Shown in pieces: positions 47,475 through 59,438 of a DNA stretch of 64,000 bases (positions are counted from its first letter, which is position 1; every line of letters starts with the position of its first letter). The notes under the pieces were generated by a model that saw nothing but the letters and a program-made list of their open reading frames with translations, searched no databases and had not been told where the DNA came from. The translations under genes were made by a program, and so were the position numbers. Origin of the DNA: Megalobrama amblycephala (taxonomy: Eukaryota; Chordata; Actinopteri; Cypriniformes; Xenocyprididae); contig NC_063049.1 in assembly GCF_018812025.1 (NCBI RefSeq), positions 34,656,447 through 34,720,446 of the forward strand, given 5' to 3'.

Positions 47475-48231
47475 TACTTGTACATCACATTTTAGTTTTT
47501 ACTTAATTCATTTAAATATGAGTTGGACAATAAAACATTTGAAACATGGTTGAAATTAAGTTTATGTTCTGTTTGGGGTCTCAGGTGGGATTCCTACATT
47601 TTTTGACCAATGAATTTCCATGATTTTTCCTTGACTTATAGAGATTGCAATCAAAAAGAGATATTTCTACCCTTAGCCAATTAAATATTTTAGGATTTTG
47701 TTCATTTCCATGACTTAACCAAGTCTGAAAATTCCCTGATATTATCAGGTTATTTATAAATGTGGAAATTCTGTCAGGATCACTATCGTCAAATATGATG
47801 GATTGGCGGTATGGTTCTATTCTGGGTAAAAACTCCCTGCCCATTCATGCAGCAATGACCCCCTTAGAGTAAACAGAACAGAACCAACATATGCAGATAT
47901 CATTAATGTTCTAATGACAATGATTTAATGTAACAACATTATTCAAGAAAAATTAGTCTGACTCAAAGAGGTATATCAGAGGCCGAGTCCTGACTGCATG
48001 AGAGGAGGAGCTGGGGATGGAGGAGGGTAAATAGCTCCTACAGGTATGCTATGATAGGCGTTGTATGCCTATAGGTAGAAGTGGGTCAGCTGAGAGTCAG
48101 CTGATGTGAGCTTGCCTAACGTGACCTGCCAGAACTAATGCTACACTTGATTTCTCTTCAGAGACCCATCAAAATCATACTGAAGATTGAAGTATCAGGT
48201 TTGTTAAAAATAAAATTTCCTAACTCTACAT

Positions 48232-48710
48232 AAGGTTGTTTGGGGTCAGTAAGATTTTTTTAAATGTTTTTTAAGTCTCTTAGCTTCACCAGGCTGTATT
48301 TATTTGATCAAAAAATACAGTAAAAACAGTAATATTGTGAAATAATATTACTATTAAAAATAACTGTTTTGTATTTTAATATATTTTAAAATGTAATTAA
48401 TTCCTGTGATGACAGAGCTGAATTTTCAGCATCATTACTCTAGACATCAGATTTTCTGCTCAAGAAACATTTCATATTATTATTAATGTTGAAATCATCT
48501 GTGCTGCTTAATATATTTAAAACCAAGATACATTTTTTTTTTCAGGATTCTTTGATTAATAGAAAGTTTTATTTGGAATATTTTGGAGATATTTTGTAAC
48601 ATTATTAATGTCTTTACTATCACTTTTTGTCAATTTAATCAATTAACTGTCATTTCTGATCAACAAAATCTTACTGAGTCCAAACATTTGAATGGTAGTA
48701 TATGTAGTAT
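48232..48710 (+). mobile_element. Family A copy
   Basis: Begins near ggtcagtaagatttttt and ends with ccaaacatttgaatggtagt. Internal blocks are in the usual order; the catgatccttcag block is deleted. Confidence 0.65.
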
Positions 48711-49274
48711 ATGGATGCCAGTTTTAAAATGCAAAATTATATGCATAGATGCTACAGTTCTCTAATTAGTGTCCACACTGTTCATTTTTCTATTTTATTT
48801 CTGATTTCTTACATATATATATATTGCTTTTGCTGGAGTCAAAAAGAAAAACAATAATAAAAATTCATCCCAATCACATTTCTGAAAAACGCATGAATGT
48901 GAAGGGAAAATAAATTTAGTTTAATTTTTACACATATATTATTGTGTCTGAAATAAAAATAAAGTAATTCTCAACAGAACATGGGAGTTAACTTAATGTC
49001 GTTTTAACGCATATTTTAATATTTTCACAATAATTATTTTGAGATCAAACAATAGTTGGTGGACCCCCTGCAGAACTGCCACAGATCCCTGGTTGAAGGC
49101 CCCCTTTCTTTCTTTCTTTCTTTCTTACCCTCCCTCAATTCAATAGGGAAAACAGAGGTCAAGAATCTGAGTGAGATTTAGCAGACAGGCTCACTCCTGG
49201 GGCTTTACGTGTAGGCCGCACCACATCAGGGGCTCAGAGGAGCGCGAGGACTCAGGTGCAGCCGATTCGCCTCA

Positions 49275-49631
<357 letters not shown>

Positions 49632-50393
49632 TTACAGTCTCATTTAAGGGCATTATGCAATAGAAGAATGTGCCAGAACACCACTAATCAGCTCTAACTC
49701 GCAAAAAAATGTCAACCAACACCAATACTACATAAAAGCAATATAAAGCAGCAATGCTAGTAATAAATAATGATTCAAACAGGTTAAAGGAATTGAAAAA
49801 GCTCTATACTTTATAAATTGGACTTAAGAAACATAAGAAAATATATGTTTTCTGTCTTAGAGTTGCTGAGATGAAAAAAAAAAAAAGAAAAAAAAAAATT
49901 GAATGCATTGATCCAAATCCCAATGCATGCCATCAAAGTGCTTTTTCAATTAAAAGGGAACAATTCCGAAGTACAATATCAATGATTACAGCTGAGGATA
50001 ACTAATTAAAAAACCAGAGAGGTGCGATAAATCGCTTTCTCTGAGGGCTGGAGGAGCGAGGAGCAGTCAGAGACGGCCGGGATCTGCCCAGGCAGCACGT
50101 AACAAAAGAGCTACAGAGGTGTGGCCCCCACTCTCATTCACAGCAAAGCATTGTGGGAGGAAATGAGATTTTAATGGTATCTCTCGTGCAAAGAACGTTT
50201 CCTATAGGGAGATTTCTGGTCAAAAGCGAGTCATCTGTAGGCAACATGGATCTCTTTTGCAGAAGTGAATATCACAGCTGAACAAAAACTCACAGATAAG
50301 GTGAGGGAGCCAGAATGGGTCTGCCGCTGTTACCGTAACACTTATACAATTGCAGGTTTATGGGATGCTGATAAGGCCATAGATGACTGACAG

Positions 50394-50396
<3 letters not shown>

Positions 50397-50442
<46 letters not shown>
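50397..50442. repeat. (TG)n microsatellite
   Basis: About 22 TG units. Confidence 0.95.
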
Positions 50443-50445
<3 letters not shown>

Positions 50446-50948
50446 TGTTTGAGGAAAAAAGTTATTACATACAGTACTGAGACATCTAAGAGGGTTGTGT
50501 GTGCAAGTATGCTCACTCTGGATGTAAAATTTGAAGTTCGGGGTTCTATTCAACTTGTAACCCGGAAAAGATGTTGACTAGTCGTGAGTCAATGCTTACA
50601 AGCACAATGCCTCTAGTTTCACTTTAATTTCTCATTTGCATTATTTCAAACACAGTGATGTTTAAAAGTCTGATTTCCTATTCAAATCCGAGATTCAAAA
50701 TCTAATTTAAACATATAAAATCACAGTTTTATAATTTTGTAAAAAAATTAGAAAACAAAAAATTATCACATCTAACACTGCACAATTTCTAGGCCACTAG
50801 GTAGGTAAATTTGTGACCATGTTTAAAATCCTGTTCACAAGATAAAAACAACTATAAAGTTTTAAGATTCATTCTAATTCTATGAGAATAAGGAAGTCCA
50901 CACCACAACTATAACAACTAGATTAAAAAGTTCGTCAAGACAAACTTT

Positions 50949-51229
50949 AAGTTGGCTTGAAAAAGCCGGTCCAGAAAGTTTGAAGAAGTTCTAAAAGTTT
51001 TCAGTTTGAAAGTTTAAGTTTTAGTTTAGTAGATAGATAGATAGATAGAGTCAGGGTACTCAAGGTGGTTTCTAGGATTTTACTATGCGGTTGCTAAGGT
51101 ACTTAGGATGGTTGCTAGGGTGTTGCAATGTGGTTGCTAGGGTACTCGGGGTGGTTGTTAGGGTGTTGCTATACGGTTGCTAGGGTATTCTATATATGAT
51201 AGATAGATAGATAGATAGATAGATTTAGT

Positions 51230-51305
<76 letters not shown>

Positions 51306-51672
51306 GTTTAATGAGTTTCAATGGATTAGAAATAGTACATAGAATGGCACTTGAGTCTAATTGAGTTTTTGAGTCTAATGGGCTTCCGTAGTTTAAATTT
51401 GAATTTTGACAGTTGGAATTTGAAAGTCTTGGCTCATTTGAACATTCCGTCAATGAAAGTCAATGGGATTTTTCCGAGCTTTAATAGTCATTTTTAGGAA
51501 AACCGTAAGTCGGATCATTTAGAAAAGATATAGCAACTCGAGTCAGAACAGTCTGAAGGTCTGACCTGAGTTTGAAGTTTGTAGAGTTAAAGCTCTAGGA
51601 GGAGTAGCAGTCAGAAATGTTTGTCTCAGAAGAAAATAGAATAACAATATGTTGGCTTTTTCAAGCCAACTT
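50949..51672. mobile_element. Fold-back element carrying GATA and minisatellite DNA
   Basis: The ends aagttggcttgaaaaagcc and ggctttttcaagccaactt are exact complements, 724 bp apart. Inside are GATA runs (about 51029-51048 and 51198-51304) and a degenerate minisatellite (ggttgctagggt, 51060-51190). Confidence 0.75.
51198..51304. repeat. (GATA)n microsatellite
   Basis: About 25 units with one interruption (tttagtta) near 51223. Confidence 0.93.
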
Positions 51673-52243
51673 AATAACGACAGAGGTATGACATAATTGG
51701 AATCACAATTTTTTTTCCAGCTGATAAACGATAAAAACACTGACAGCCAATCAGAATCCTTCCTGCTTTAAAGAACTTGAGCATTTAAAGTGGCAGATGT
51801 TATAATTGCAGTGTGTGCTTATAATAAACAGAATGTCATTGTGCATTGGTGTGGACATATATTTATCTTGCTGGAAAACATGATCATCAGGTTTTATATA
51901 TATATATATATATATATATTCATGTTAATTTTTCAGTTGAATTTTTCATTTAAAATGTGTGTTGATAAAAACCCTAATAAAACAGAAAAATTAAAAATTG
52001 CTAGTGTACTTTAGTTTGAAACCCCACTTTATATTTGACTATAACACGCAAATACACAAGAACATAATTTGTAGACAGAGGAATTTTCGTCCTGCTGTCA
52101 CCATATAGAACAAACTGTAGTCATGTGATCTGTGACTAGTTGACACAGAGCTAAAGCATCAACTAGTGGCAGAGCTAATTGACTAAATTCTGCAATTACT
52201 AATATGATTGGGTGGGTGTGTTACAAAAATAGTGAAGACATAC

Positions 52244-52362
52244 AAAGCAGTCTGTGTCCTTTGGTCCTGAACAGCCTCCAGCACATTCGCGATGGCAGCA
52301 GTCACTGACGTACGGCCCAAAACAGCGGCCATCACACTGCTCGGCACACACTGTCTTCGTCA
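52244..52362 (-). CDS. erbb4: erbb4 exon 6 (domain II, furin-like)
   Basis: 119-nt exon encoding part of the first cysteine-rich region (domain II). The translation contains [14 protein letters not shown] and then [19 protein letters not shown], with the regular Cys spacing of furin-like modules. The acceptor is ctttctcag (minus strand) before TGACGAAG; the donor is TTT|gtatgt. The exon starts with two bases of a split codon, so exon 5 must end with one base. Length and phase equal the corresponding ErbB exon as I recall it. Exon 5 (the CWGP-containing 66-nt exon) was not found upstream within the window, so it probably lies beyond 64000. Confidence 0.94.
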
Positions 52363-52507
52363 CTGAGAAAGAAACAGAGAGACAAGTTCAGAAACTGTTA
52401 CTGAAAAAATGCATTTTCTGATGACAATTAGCATTTGTTTTAACAAACGTTTAACCATAATACCTCATCATCGTACTGCATGCACGTCCTGATTTTGCTG
52501 AGTTAGA

Positions 52508-52759
52508 TGCGTTCCTGGGTCAACATATTTTGTTGATCCTGGAACAACATTCCAGTGTGAAAATTTAGTCTTAACCCTATTCCTACCCCTAAACCTAACC
52601 CTACCCATAAGTTATCCCAAAAATCAGAGGGAAATGATAGATGAATAACACTGATGTAGAAGCACCAATTCATGATTTTAAGCCTAAACTTGACATAATC
52701 TGTAAACCTGTCCCTCAAATCTGATGGATTGATTTGAAAAAATGTTGACCCAGGAACAT
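52508..52759. mobile_element. MITE-like element, ends gttcctgggtcaac (copy 2)
   Basis: Second copy of the 29962-30230 element, 252 bp, with inverted ends gcgttcctgggtcaacat and atgttgacccaggaac. The centre matches (aaatcagagggaaatgatag). Confidence 0.75.
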
Positions 52760-53438
52760 GCTGAACTCAGCAAAATCAGGTTATGCGTACTGGCACAGCT
52801 GTCTAGATACCATAGGAGTGGTACTGTGAGTAAACAGAGCTCTAGCCAGAGAGAACAAGTGGTGATGTGTGGTCTCTTAACTTCAGAGTGATGGTGAACA
52901 TGGGGCAGAGCTGCTTTCCTGCTCCTAGAGATACTCACAGTAATGAATATAGACATTCACAGTAATTTCTACCATATGGCATGCCGAATATATCTCTGGT
53001 GTAGCTGCTGAATGAGCATAGGGAGTTTTCTGAAATAAAGCCAGAAATATACTTTACATGCTGTAAAGATGCAAACGCAAATGAGAATGCTCGACTAATG
53101 CAAATCTTTTTACGTTGTTAGGATAGTAACAAACCTTACTCAAGGGTGTGAATGAGTTACTATTAAAAGTGGATTCAATATTATTTGCCAAATAATATAT
53201 GTATATATATATATATACATACTTGAAGATATATTGTGAAATATTATTACAATTTAAAATAACTAATTTCTATGTTAATATATTTAACATTTCATTTTAT
53301 TTAATTTATTCCTGTGATGGCAAAACTGAATTTTCAGCAGCCATTACTCTAGTCTTGTTGTACTGCTTAATATTTTTTTGTGGAAACTGTGATACATTTT
53401 TTTCCACGATTCTTTGATGAATAGAAAGTTCAAATGAT

Positions 53439-54309
53439 CAGGCATAACATTATGACCACTGACAGGTGAAGTGAATAACACTGATTATCTCTTCATCATG
53501 GCACCTGTTAGTGGGTTGGACATATTAGGCAGCAAGTGAACATTTTGTCCTCAAAGTTGATGTGTTAGAAGGAGGAAAAAATGGGCAAGTATAAGGATTT
53601 GAGTGTGTTTGACAAGGGCCAAATTGTGATGGCTAGACGACTGGGTCAGAGCATCTCCAAAACTGCAGCACTTGTGGGGTGTTCCCGGTCTGCAGTGGTC
53701 AATATCTATCAAAAGTGGTCCAAGGAAGGAACAGTGGTGAACCGGTGACAGGGTCATGGGCGGCCAAGGCTCACTGATGCACGTGGGTAGCGAAGGCTGG
53801 CCCGTGTGGTCCGACCCAACAGACGAGCTACTGTAGCTCAAATTGCTCAAGAAGTTAATGCTGGTTCTGATAGAAAGGTGTCAGAATACACAGTGCGTCA
53901 CAGTTTGTTGCGTATGGGGCTGTATAGCTGCAGACCAGTCAGGGTGCCCATGCTGACCCCTGTCCACCGCCGAAAGCACCAACAGTGGACACATGAGCAC
54001 CAGAACTGGACCATGGAGCAATGGAAGAAGGTGGCCTGGTCTGATGAAATATGTTTTATTTACATCATGTAGATAGCTGGGTGTGTGCATCGCATCTCTG
54101 GGATGTGCTGAAGAAACAAGTCCGACCCATGGAGGCCCCACCTCACAAATTACAGGACTTAAAAGATCTGCTGCTAGCATCTTGGTGCCAGATACCAAAG
54201 CACACCTTCAGGGGTCTTGTGGAGGCAATGTCTCAATGGGTCAGGGCTGTTTTGGCAGCAAAAGGTGGACCAACACAATATTAGGAAGGTGGTCATAATG
54301 TTATGCCTG
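53439..54309 (+). mobile_element. Tc1-like element, internally deleted
   Basis: The ends caggcataacattatgacca and tggtcataatgttatgcctg are exact inverted copies. The plus strand encodes the N-terminal part of a Tc1 transposase ([20 protein letters not shown], then QHQNWTMEQWKKVAWSDE in part of the same region) with stops. The first catalytic D is kept, but the segment with the second D and the E is deleted near 54060, after which a C-terminal remnant continues. Non-autonomous. Confidence 0.82.
53580..54290 (+). pseudogene. Tc1 transposase remnant
   Basis: Starts [17 protein letters not shown] and shows the helix-turn-helix and GHGRPRL region, in-frame stops at about 53745 and 53787, and then VRPNRRATVAQIAQEVN and VAWSDE. 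The middle of the catalytic domain is missing and a C-terminal piece (FRGLVEAMSQWVRAVLAAKG) ends it. Confidence 0.78.
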
Positions 54310-55864
54310 ACAGGTGTATTTGTAACATTATAAATGTCTTTACTGTTATTTTTGATCAGTTTAATGCATCCTTTAGCTAGCTGTAAATGTGTCAACTTTA
54401 ACTAACTTCGTGAGTTAGATTCTCCTAAAATGGTTCCTCTGCCATCACAAATGTTGACCAGAAAGAGAAAACTAGCTATAGTAGAATACAGTTTACCCTG
54501 ATGGCCAGTGGGTTACGTTATGAATCGTGGTTCTGGAATGCAACAAATGTACAAAATCACAAAGACTGTCATTTTAATTTATCTACCAGCCCCCACATGA
54601 ATGTGAGTGTTACTAGCACGGTGCTTGTAAAACGGTGTAATTGGATTTCCACAGCCGCATTTGTATGTGCAAGCTTGTTCGGGCTGACTGCACTCTACAC
54701 AGCCTCTTACAAATTCATGTTAATTCTTTATCAAGAGTTCATAAGGCTCTCTAAGCGTAACAGGATTCAGATGCACATGGATCTTGGTACGGCGACATAA
54801 AATTTCAAACAGTGACAGCAGTGTCCTGCTGGGTAACATGCTATACTTAATCTAAAACAACCTAAAAATATTTTTATAATTTTAGTACTATACATGAAGT
54901 TTTTATGTTCTCATGCTAAATGAATATTTATACTTTTAAATATTTATGCAAAGTCACACTGCTTACTGAATCACTTCTTTCATTAAACAAAAAAGAGAAA
55001 TTACTGAAACTAAACTGCACAAAAAAAAAAAATAATAATAATTATATGATCATCCATGTTTACACATCATTGATGCCTACAGGGTGATCAGAAACATGGC
55101 CCACCCATTGTCAGGCAGATACGATTACCAGGAAAATGAACAATATACAGTAAGAGTAAAGCGTTTCACCAAAAAAAGGGGAGACGACCTTAATACCTTG
55201 GCACCAGGGAAAATAATAATAATAGAAAAATGTTTAATATGAACCCTTCAAGAGAACTGTAAAACAGGGCATTGGAAATGATGATTATCTCAGCACCTAT
55301 ACACACTTTCCCTTGTACATTTATATAACATTGAAACTAAAATGTTGATAGAAAAAGGTCATCTACCTATTTACATTCACAAGTATCTCTCATTACAGCC
55401 TTGCTATAAAACCTGCATAATGTAGCTAAGGATTTTATCTCTATGAAAAGGTACATAATCAATACAATATGCACAGTGCTCAGCATAAATGAGTACACCC
55501 CCTTCGAAAAGTAACATTTTAAACAATATCTCAATAAACACAAACAATTCCCAAAATGTTGACAAGACTAAGTTTAATATAACATCAGTTTAACTTATAA
55601 CAGGAAAGCAAGGTTAATAATATAACTTAGATTACACATTTTTTCAGTTTTACTCACATTAGGGTGATGCAAAAATGAGTACACCCCACAACAAAAACTA
55701 CTACATCTAGTACTTTGTATGGCCTCCATGATTTTTAATGACAGCACCAAGTCTTCTAGGCATGGAATGAACAAGTTGGCTACATTTTGCATCTATCTTT
55801 TTCCATTCTTCAAGAATGATCTCTTTTAGAGACTGGATGCTGGATAGAGAGTGATGCTCAACTT

Positions 55865-56266
55865 CCCAGGTGAAAAAAAGTACACTTCTATACTGTATTT
55901 ACTAATTTTGTACTTAATGTACTAAAAATTATTCTTTAGTACTTCTTAAGATAATCTTAAGAACATCTAAGTGTACTCAACTGTGCTATTTTGAGACAGC
56001 ATGAAATATGAACTAAAATGCGTTTTTAATATACTATTTCTGTATTTAAAAAATATATTTATATATTTTAGATATATTTAGTTAAAGAACATTTTAGTTC
56101 ATATTTCATGCTGTCTCAAAATAGCACAGTTGAGTACACTTAGATGTTCTTAAGATGATCTTAAGAAGTACTAAATAAGAATTTTTTATATATTAAGTAC
56201 AAAATTAGTTCGCAAAAATAGAGCACTTTAAATACATTATAGAAATGTACTTTTTTTTCACCTGGG
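55865..56266. mobile_element. Fold-back MITE inside Tc1
   Basis: 402 bp, almost entirely two complementary arms: cccaggtgaaaaaaagtac at the left, gtacttttttttcacctggg at the right, and inner blocks (ctgtgctattttgagacagc / gctgtctcaaaatagcacag). It cuts the Tc1 transposase just after the third catalytic residue region. Confidence 0.85.
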
Positions 56267-57127
56267 TTGTCTCTTCAGAATTCCCCATAGGTGTTCGACT
56301 GGGTTCAGATCAGGAGCCACTGAATCACTTTCACCCTGTTCTTCTTCAGAAATCCAACAGTGGCCTTAGATGTGTGTTTAGGATCACTGTCATGTTGGAA
56401 AAGTGCTCGACGACCAAGGGCACGGAGTGATGGTAGCATCTTCTCTTTCAGTATAGAGCAGTACATCTGTGAATTCATGATGCCATCAATGAAATGCAGC
56501 TCCAGACACCAGCAGCACTCATGCAGCCCCACATAAGGACACTGCCACCACCACATTTCACTGTAGGCACCATGCATTTTTCTTTGTATTCCTCACCTTT
56601 GCGACGCCATACAGTTTTAAAGCCATCAATTCTAAAACCATTTATCTTGGTCTCATCACTCCAGAGTATAGAGTCCCAGTAGTCTTCATCTTTGTCAGCA
56701 TGGGCCCTGGCAAACTCTAGGCGGGCTTTTTTGTGCCTGGGCTTTAGGAGAGGCTTCTTTCGTGGACGGCACCCATGCATGCCATTCCTCTGCAGTGTAC
56801 GCTGTATTGTGTCACGGGAAATAGTCACCCCAGTTTGGCTTTCTACTTCTTTAGATAATTGCAGTGAACTTGCATGCCGATTTTCTTCAACCCTTCTCAT
56901 CAGAAGACGCTCCTGTGCTCAAGGTGTTAACTTCCGTGGACAAACTGGACGTCTCTGTGAGATGGTTGCAGTTCCATATTTTTAACATTTTTGTACCACG
57001 TTTGCTACAGTATTCTGACTGATAAGGAAAGCTTTGCTGATCTTCTTGTAGCCTTCACCTTTCTGATGTAAAGAAATTATTGTGACATTTCTCTTCCATG
57101 TGGTGCCATTGCTGACAGCATGAAATG
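56267..57127 (-). pseudogene. Tc1 transposase, frameshifted and interrupted
   Basis: A clear block from 56900 reads VTISRDTIQRTLQRNGMHGC, then DYWDSILWSDETKING, and another frame gives LFQHDSDPKHTSKATVGFLK. The D residues of the DDE triad are visible in WSDE and QHDSD; the third (VEHLWG region) follows a one-base deletion. The nested MITE at 55865-56266 interrupts the C-terminal end. The N-terminal helix-turn-helix region upstream of 56900 has stops. Confidence 0.78.
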
Positions 57128-58404
57128 GGAAGGGGTTTTAACACCTTTTATAGTCAACTGTGTAATGAATAATTAGACTCACCTGTGGTTGAATTCTTGT
57201 TAAATTAGACATTTATAGTCTAGCAGCTTTGCTCCAGAGACTTTCAGTGGGGTGTACTCATTTTTGCATCACCCTAATTTGAGTAAAACTGAAAATTTTG
57301 TTCTCTAAGTTATATTATTAACCTTACTTTCATGTTATAAATTAAACAGATGTTATATAAAACTTAGTCTTGTCACCATTTTGGAAATTGTTTTTGTGTT
57401 CATGGAGATATTGTTTAAAATGTTACTTTTCAAAGGGGGTGTACTCATTTACGCTGAGCACTGTATAAAAGTTATAATATGAATAGATTCAATTGATGTT
57501 AATTGGCCTTCCTCTGAAATGCCACTTTTCCACTGCCGTTTTGGCAGTGCAAGCCATTACTGCATAGACACCAAATGGCCTATTTTACAAAACAAAAGAC
57601 ATTTTACTGAACTAAAGGCCCACTCAGAAGAGCGATGATATGTTGATTCATTTGCCACAAAACACGCTTTTTAAAATACACCCAGCTCTGGCAATTATAC
57701 ACCATCAATCTGATAAAGTACACAGAAGACCATAAAGCACAGAATATTTAGCCTCTGAGAGTTTCATTAGCAGCTCAACTGCCGTGTTTTACGGCGCAGA
57801 CACATTTTAGGTCAAGAAGCGCCGCTCTTGTTTAGATGTAATCCCCGTTTAGCTATGCACAAATTGATTCCAAATCTAATTATGCTTCAAAAAATCATTA
57901 TTTGAATACACTAGATTGAAATATTTACTCAGTATCCACTGGGTTGAGGAGAAATACACATTTAAGTTTGCAGAAATGACAGGGAAGCTACAGCGAAAAT
58001 CCAACAAGAATGTTTAATGCTCTCAACTTAGTAAATAGCTTCATTAGCGTGAGATGGAACTCGAATCCATTTCACAGTCGTGCAGTTCTCCAATTACTTC
58101 GTCCTTATCGTTTCGACAATTAAGACTACTCAAGCTAGGCAGCTGGTGGCGAGGCAAGCTGCGGATTTAACCGCCGTGATGAGAGAAGGAAGGTGAGGAC
58201 GGCGAGACGAGGGAAGAGGAGAGAGAGAACAGACGGGACTTATCTGGTGCAGTGCGGTGACATGTAGTGTCTTTGTGAAGGCAGTGCAAAGGTTTGCTTA
58301 TGACTATCTAAATGAGATCAGAATATACTAGAGAGAAAGAGAGAGAGAGAGAACAGGCTGCGCTCCAAAACCTAGTGAGCTGCTTATGTCGGCAAAATTT
58401 TTAG

Positions 58405-58565
58405 TTCACCCAAAAATGAAAATTCTGTTATTATTTACTTGTGTTGTTCCAAACCCATATGTTGTTATGTGTGCTATGGAACAGACATTTTCATCGTTAT
58501 ACTGAATTTTCCATACAAGAACAGCTCAGATGCGTTTGGAATGACATGAGGATGAGTAAATAATG
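58405..58565. mobile_element. MITE fragment (tagttcaccc type)
   Basis: tagttcacccaaaaatgaaa and, at the other side, ggaatgacatgaggatgagt; degenerate, with the right terminus lost. Confidence 0.5.
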
Positions 58566-58796
58566 CCAGCATTGTTATTTGCTTTAGTGAAGTGGCCCAG
58601 TAAAGGTACAGTAAGGTCCCAAAAAAGGTAATAAGCATGATTATAATATGATTATTATTCATAAGAATAATGATTACAATTTCCAGCCATACACAAAGCA
58701 TGCTGGGAACTAACAATGATGTCTCTAAATAAAACTTCATAATTAAACCAATTCTCTTAAAATAAAAAGGTAGCCTTCTTTCCTTAATTGATTAGC

Positions 58797-58899
58797 TTAA
58801 TCGGTTCCTCAATTCAAGCCTTCAAAAAATTAATCGGTTTCTCAATTCAAGCCTTCAAAAAATTAATCGGTTTCTCAATTCAAGCCTTCAAAAAAATTA
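58797..58899. repeat. 33-bp tandem repeat, three copies
   Basis: Unit ttaatcggtttctcaattca plus agccttcaaaaaa, three times with one base difference in the first copy. Confidence 0.9.
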
Positions 58900-58949
58900 G
58901 GAATATATATATACAATTTTATAAAATTAGAAATATATATATATATAAA

Positions 58950-59038
58950 ATTTTAAAATAAATTAAAATAGAACAGTCATTTTTCAATTGACACACAATT
59001 GAAAAATGACTGTTTTCTATTTTAATTTATTTTAAAAT
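58950..59038. repeat. Long hairpin, about 41-bp stem
   Basis: 58950-58990 and 58996-59038 are complementary apart from a 2-nt bulge, with a 5-nt loop (acaca). The right arm is part of a family A copy; the left arm is an inverted duplicate of it. Confidence 0.85.
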
Positions 59039-59340
59039 GTAATTTATTCCTGTTATGGCAAAGCTGAATTTTCAGCAGCCATTAGTCCAGTCTTCAGTGT
59101 CACAAGATCCTTCTAATATGCTGATTTGGTGCTCAAATTTCTTATTATTCTCAAAATTGTGCTGCTAAATATTTTTGGTCATAAAAACAGCATTTATTTG
59201 AGAATATACATATGTTGTAACAATGTAAAATCACTTTTAATTTAATGTATTAATTTAATTATCCTTGCTAAATAAATGTATGAATTTCTTAAAAAAAAAA
59301 AAAAAAAAAACGACCCCAAACTTTTGAACGGTAGTGTACA
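58996..59340 (+). mobile_element. Family A copy with intact right end
   Basis: From actgttttctattttaattt to ccaaacttttgaacggtagt. It shows the terminal sequence complementary to the acactaccgttcaaaag start of other copies. Confidence 0.7.
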
Positions 59341-59438
59341 ATTCTTTCAATAACATTATATTGATGAGTATTAATAAAATAATTCAATGTAATTAAACAC
59401 TGAGTGTTCTATCCAATGTTTATGTGTATATATCTACA

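Larger units (their letters stand above)
53220..54375 (+). mobile_element. Family A copy split by a Tc1 element
   Basis: The left half ends with ttctttgatgaatagaaagt; the right half resumes with tttgtaacattataaatg and gatcagtttaatgcatcc. The Tc1 at 53439-54309 lies between. Confidence 0.7.
55474..57463 (-). mobile_element. Tc1-like element with nested MITE
   Basis: 1990 bp with ends cagtgctcagcataaatgag and the inverted ctcatttacgctgagcactg. Inner copies of atgagtacacccca occur on both sides (55674 and 57250), the IR/DR arrangement. TA follows the right end; the left flank reads CA. Without the 402-bp nested insertion the element would be about 1.59 kb. Confidence 0.85.

Noticed and set aside
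54501..54800. 99-codon open frame in intron 5 with hydrophobic segments
   Set aside because: No recognisable domain, no promoter or splice context, and it lies in repeat-rich intron. An open frame of this length is expected by chance.
58040..58110. tRNA-like T-loop sequence gaactcgaatcc
   Set aside because: No cloverleaf can be built around it by eye and no A-box is present.
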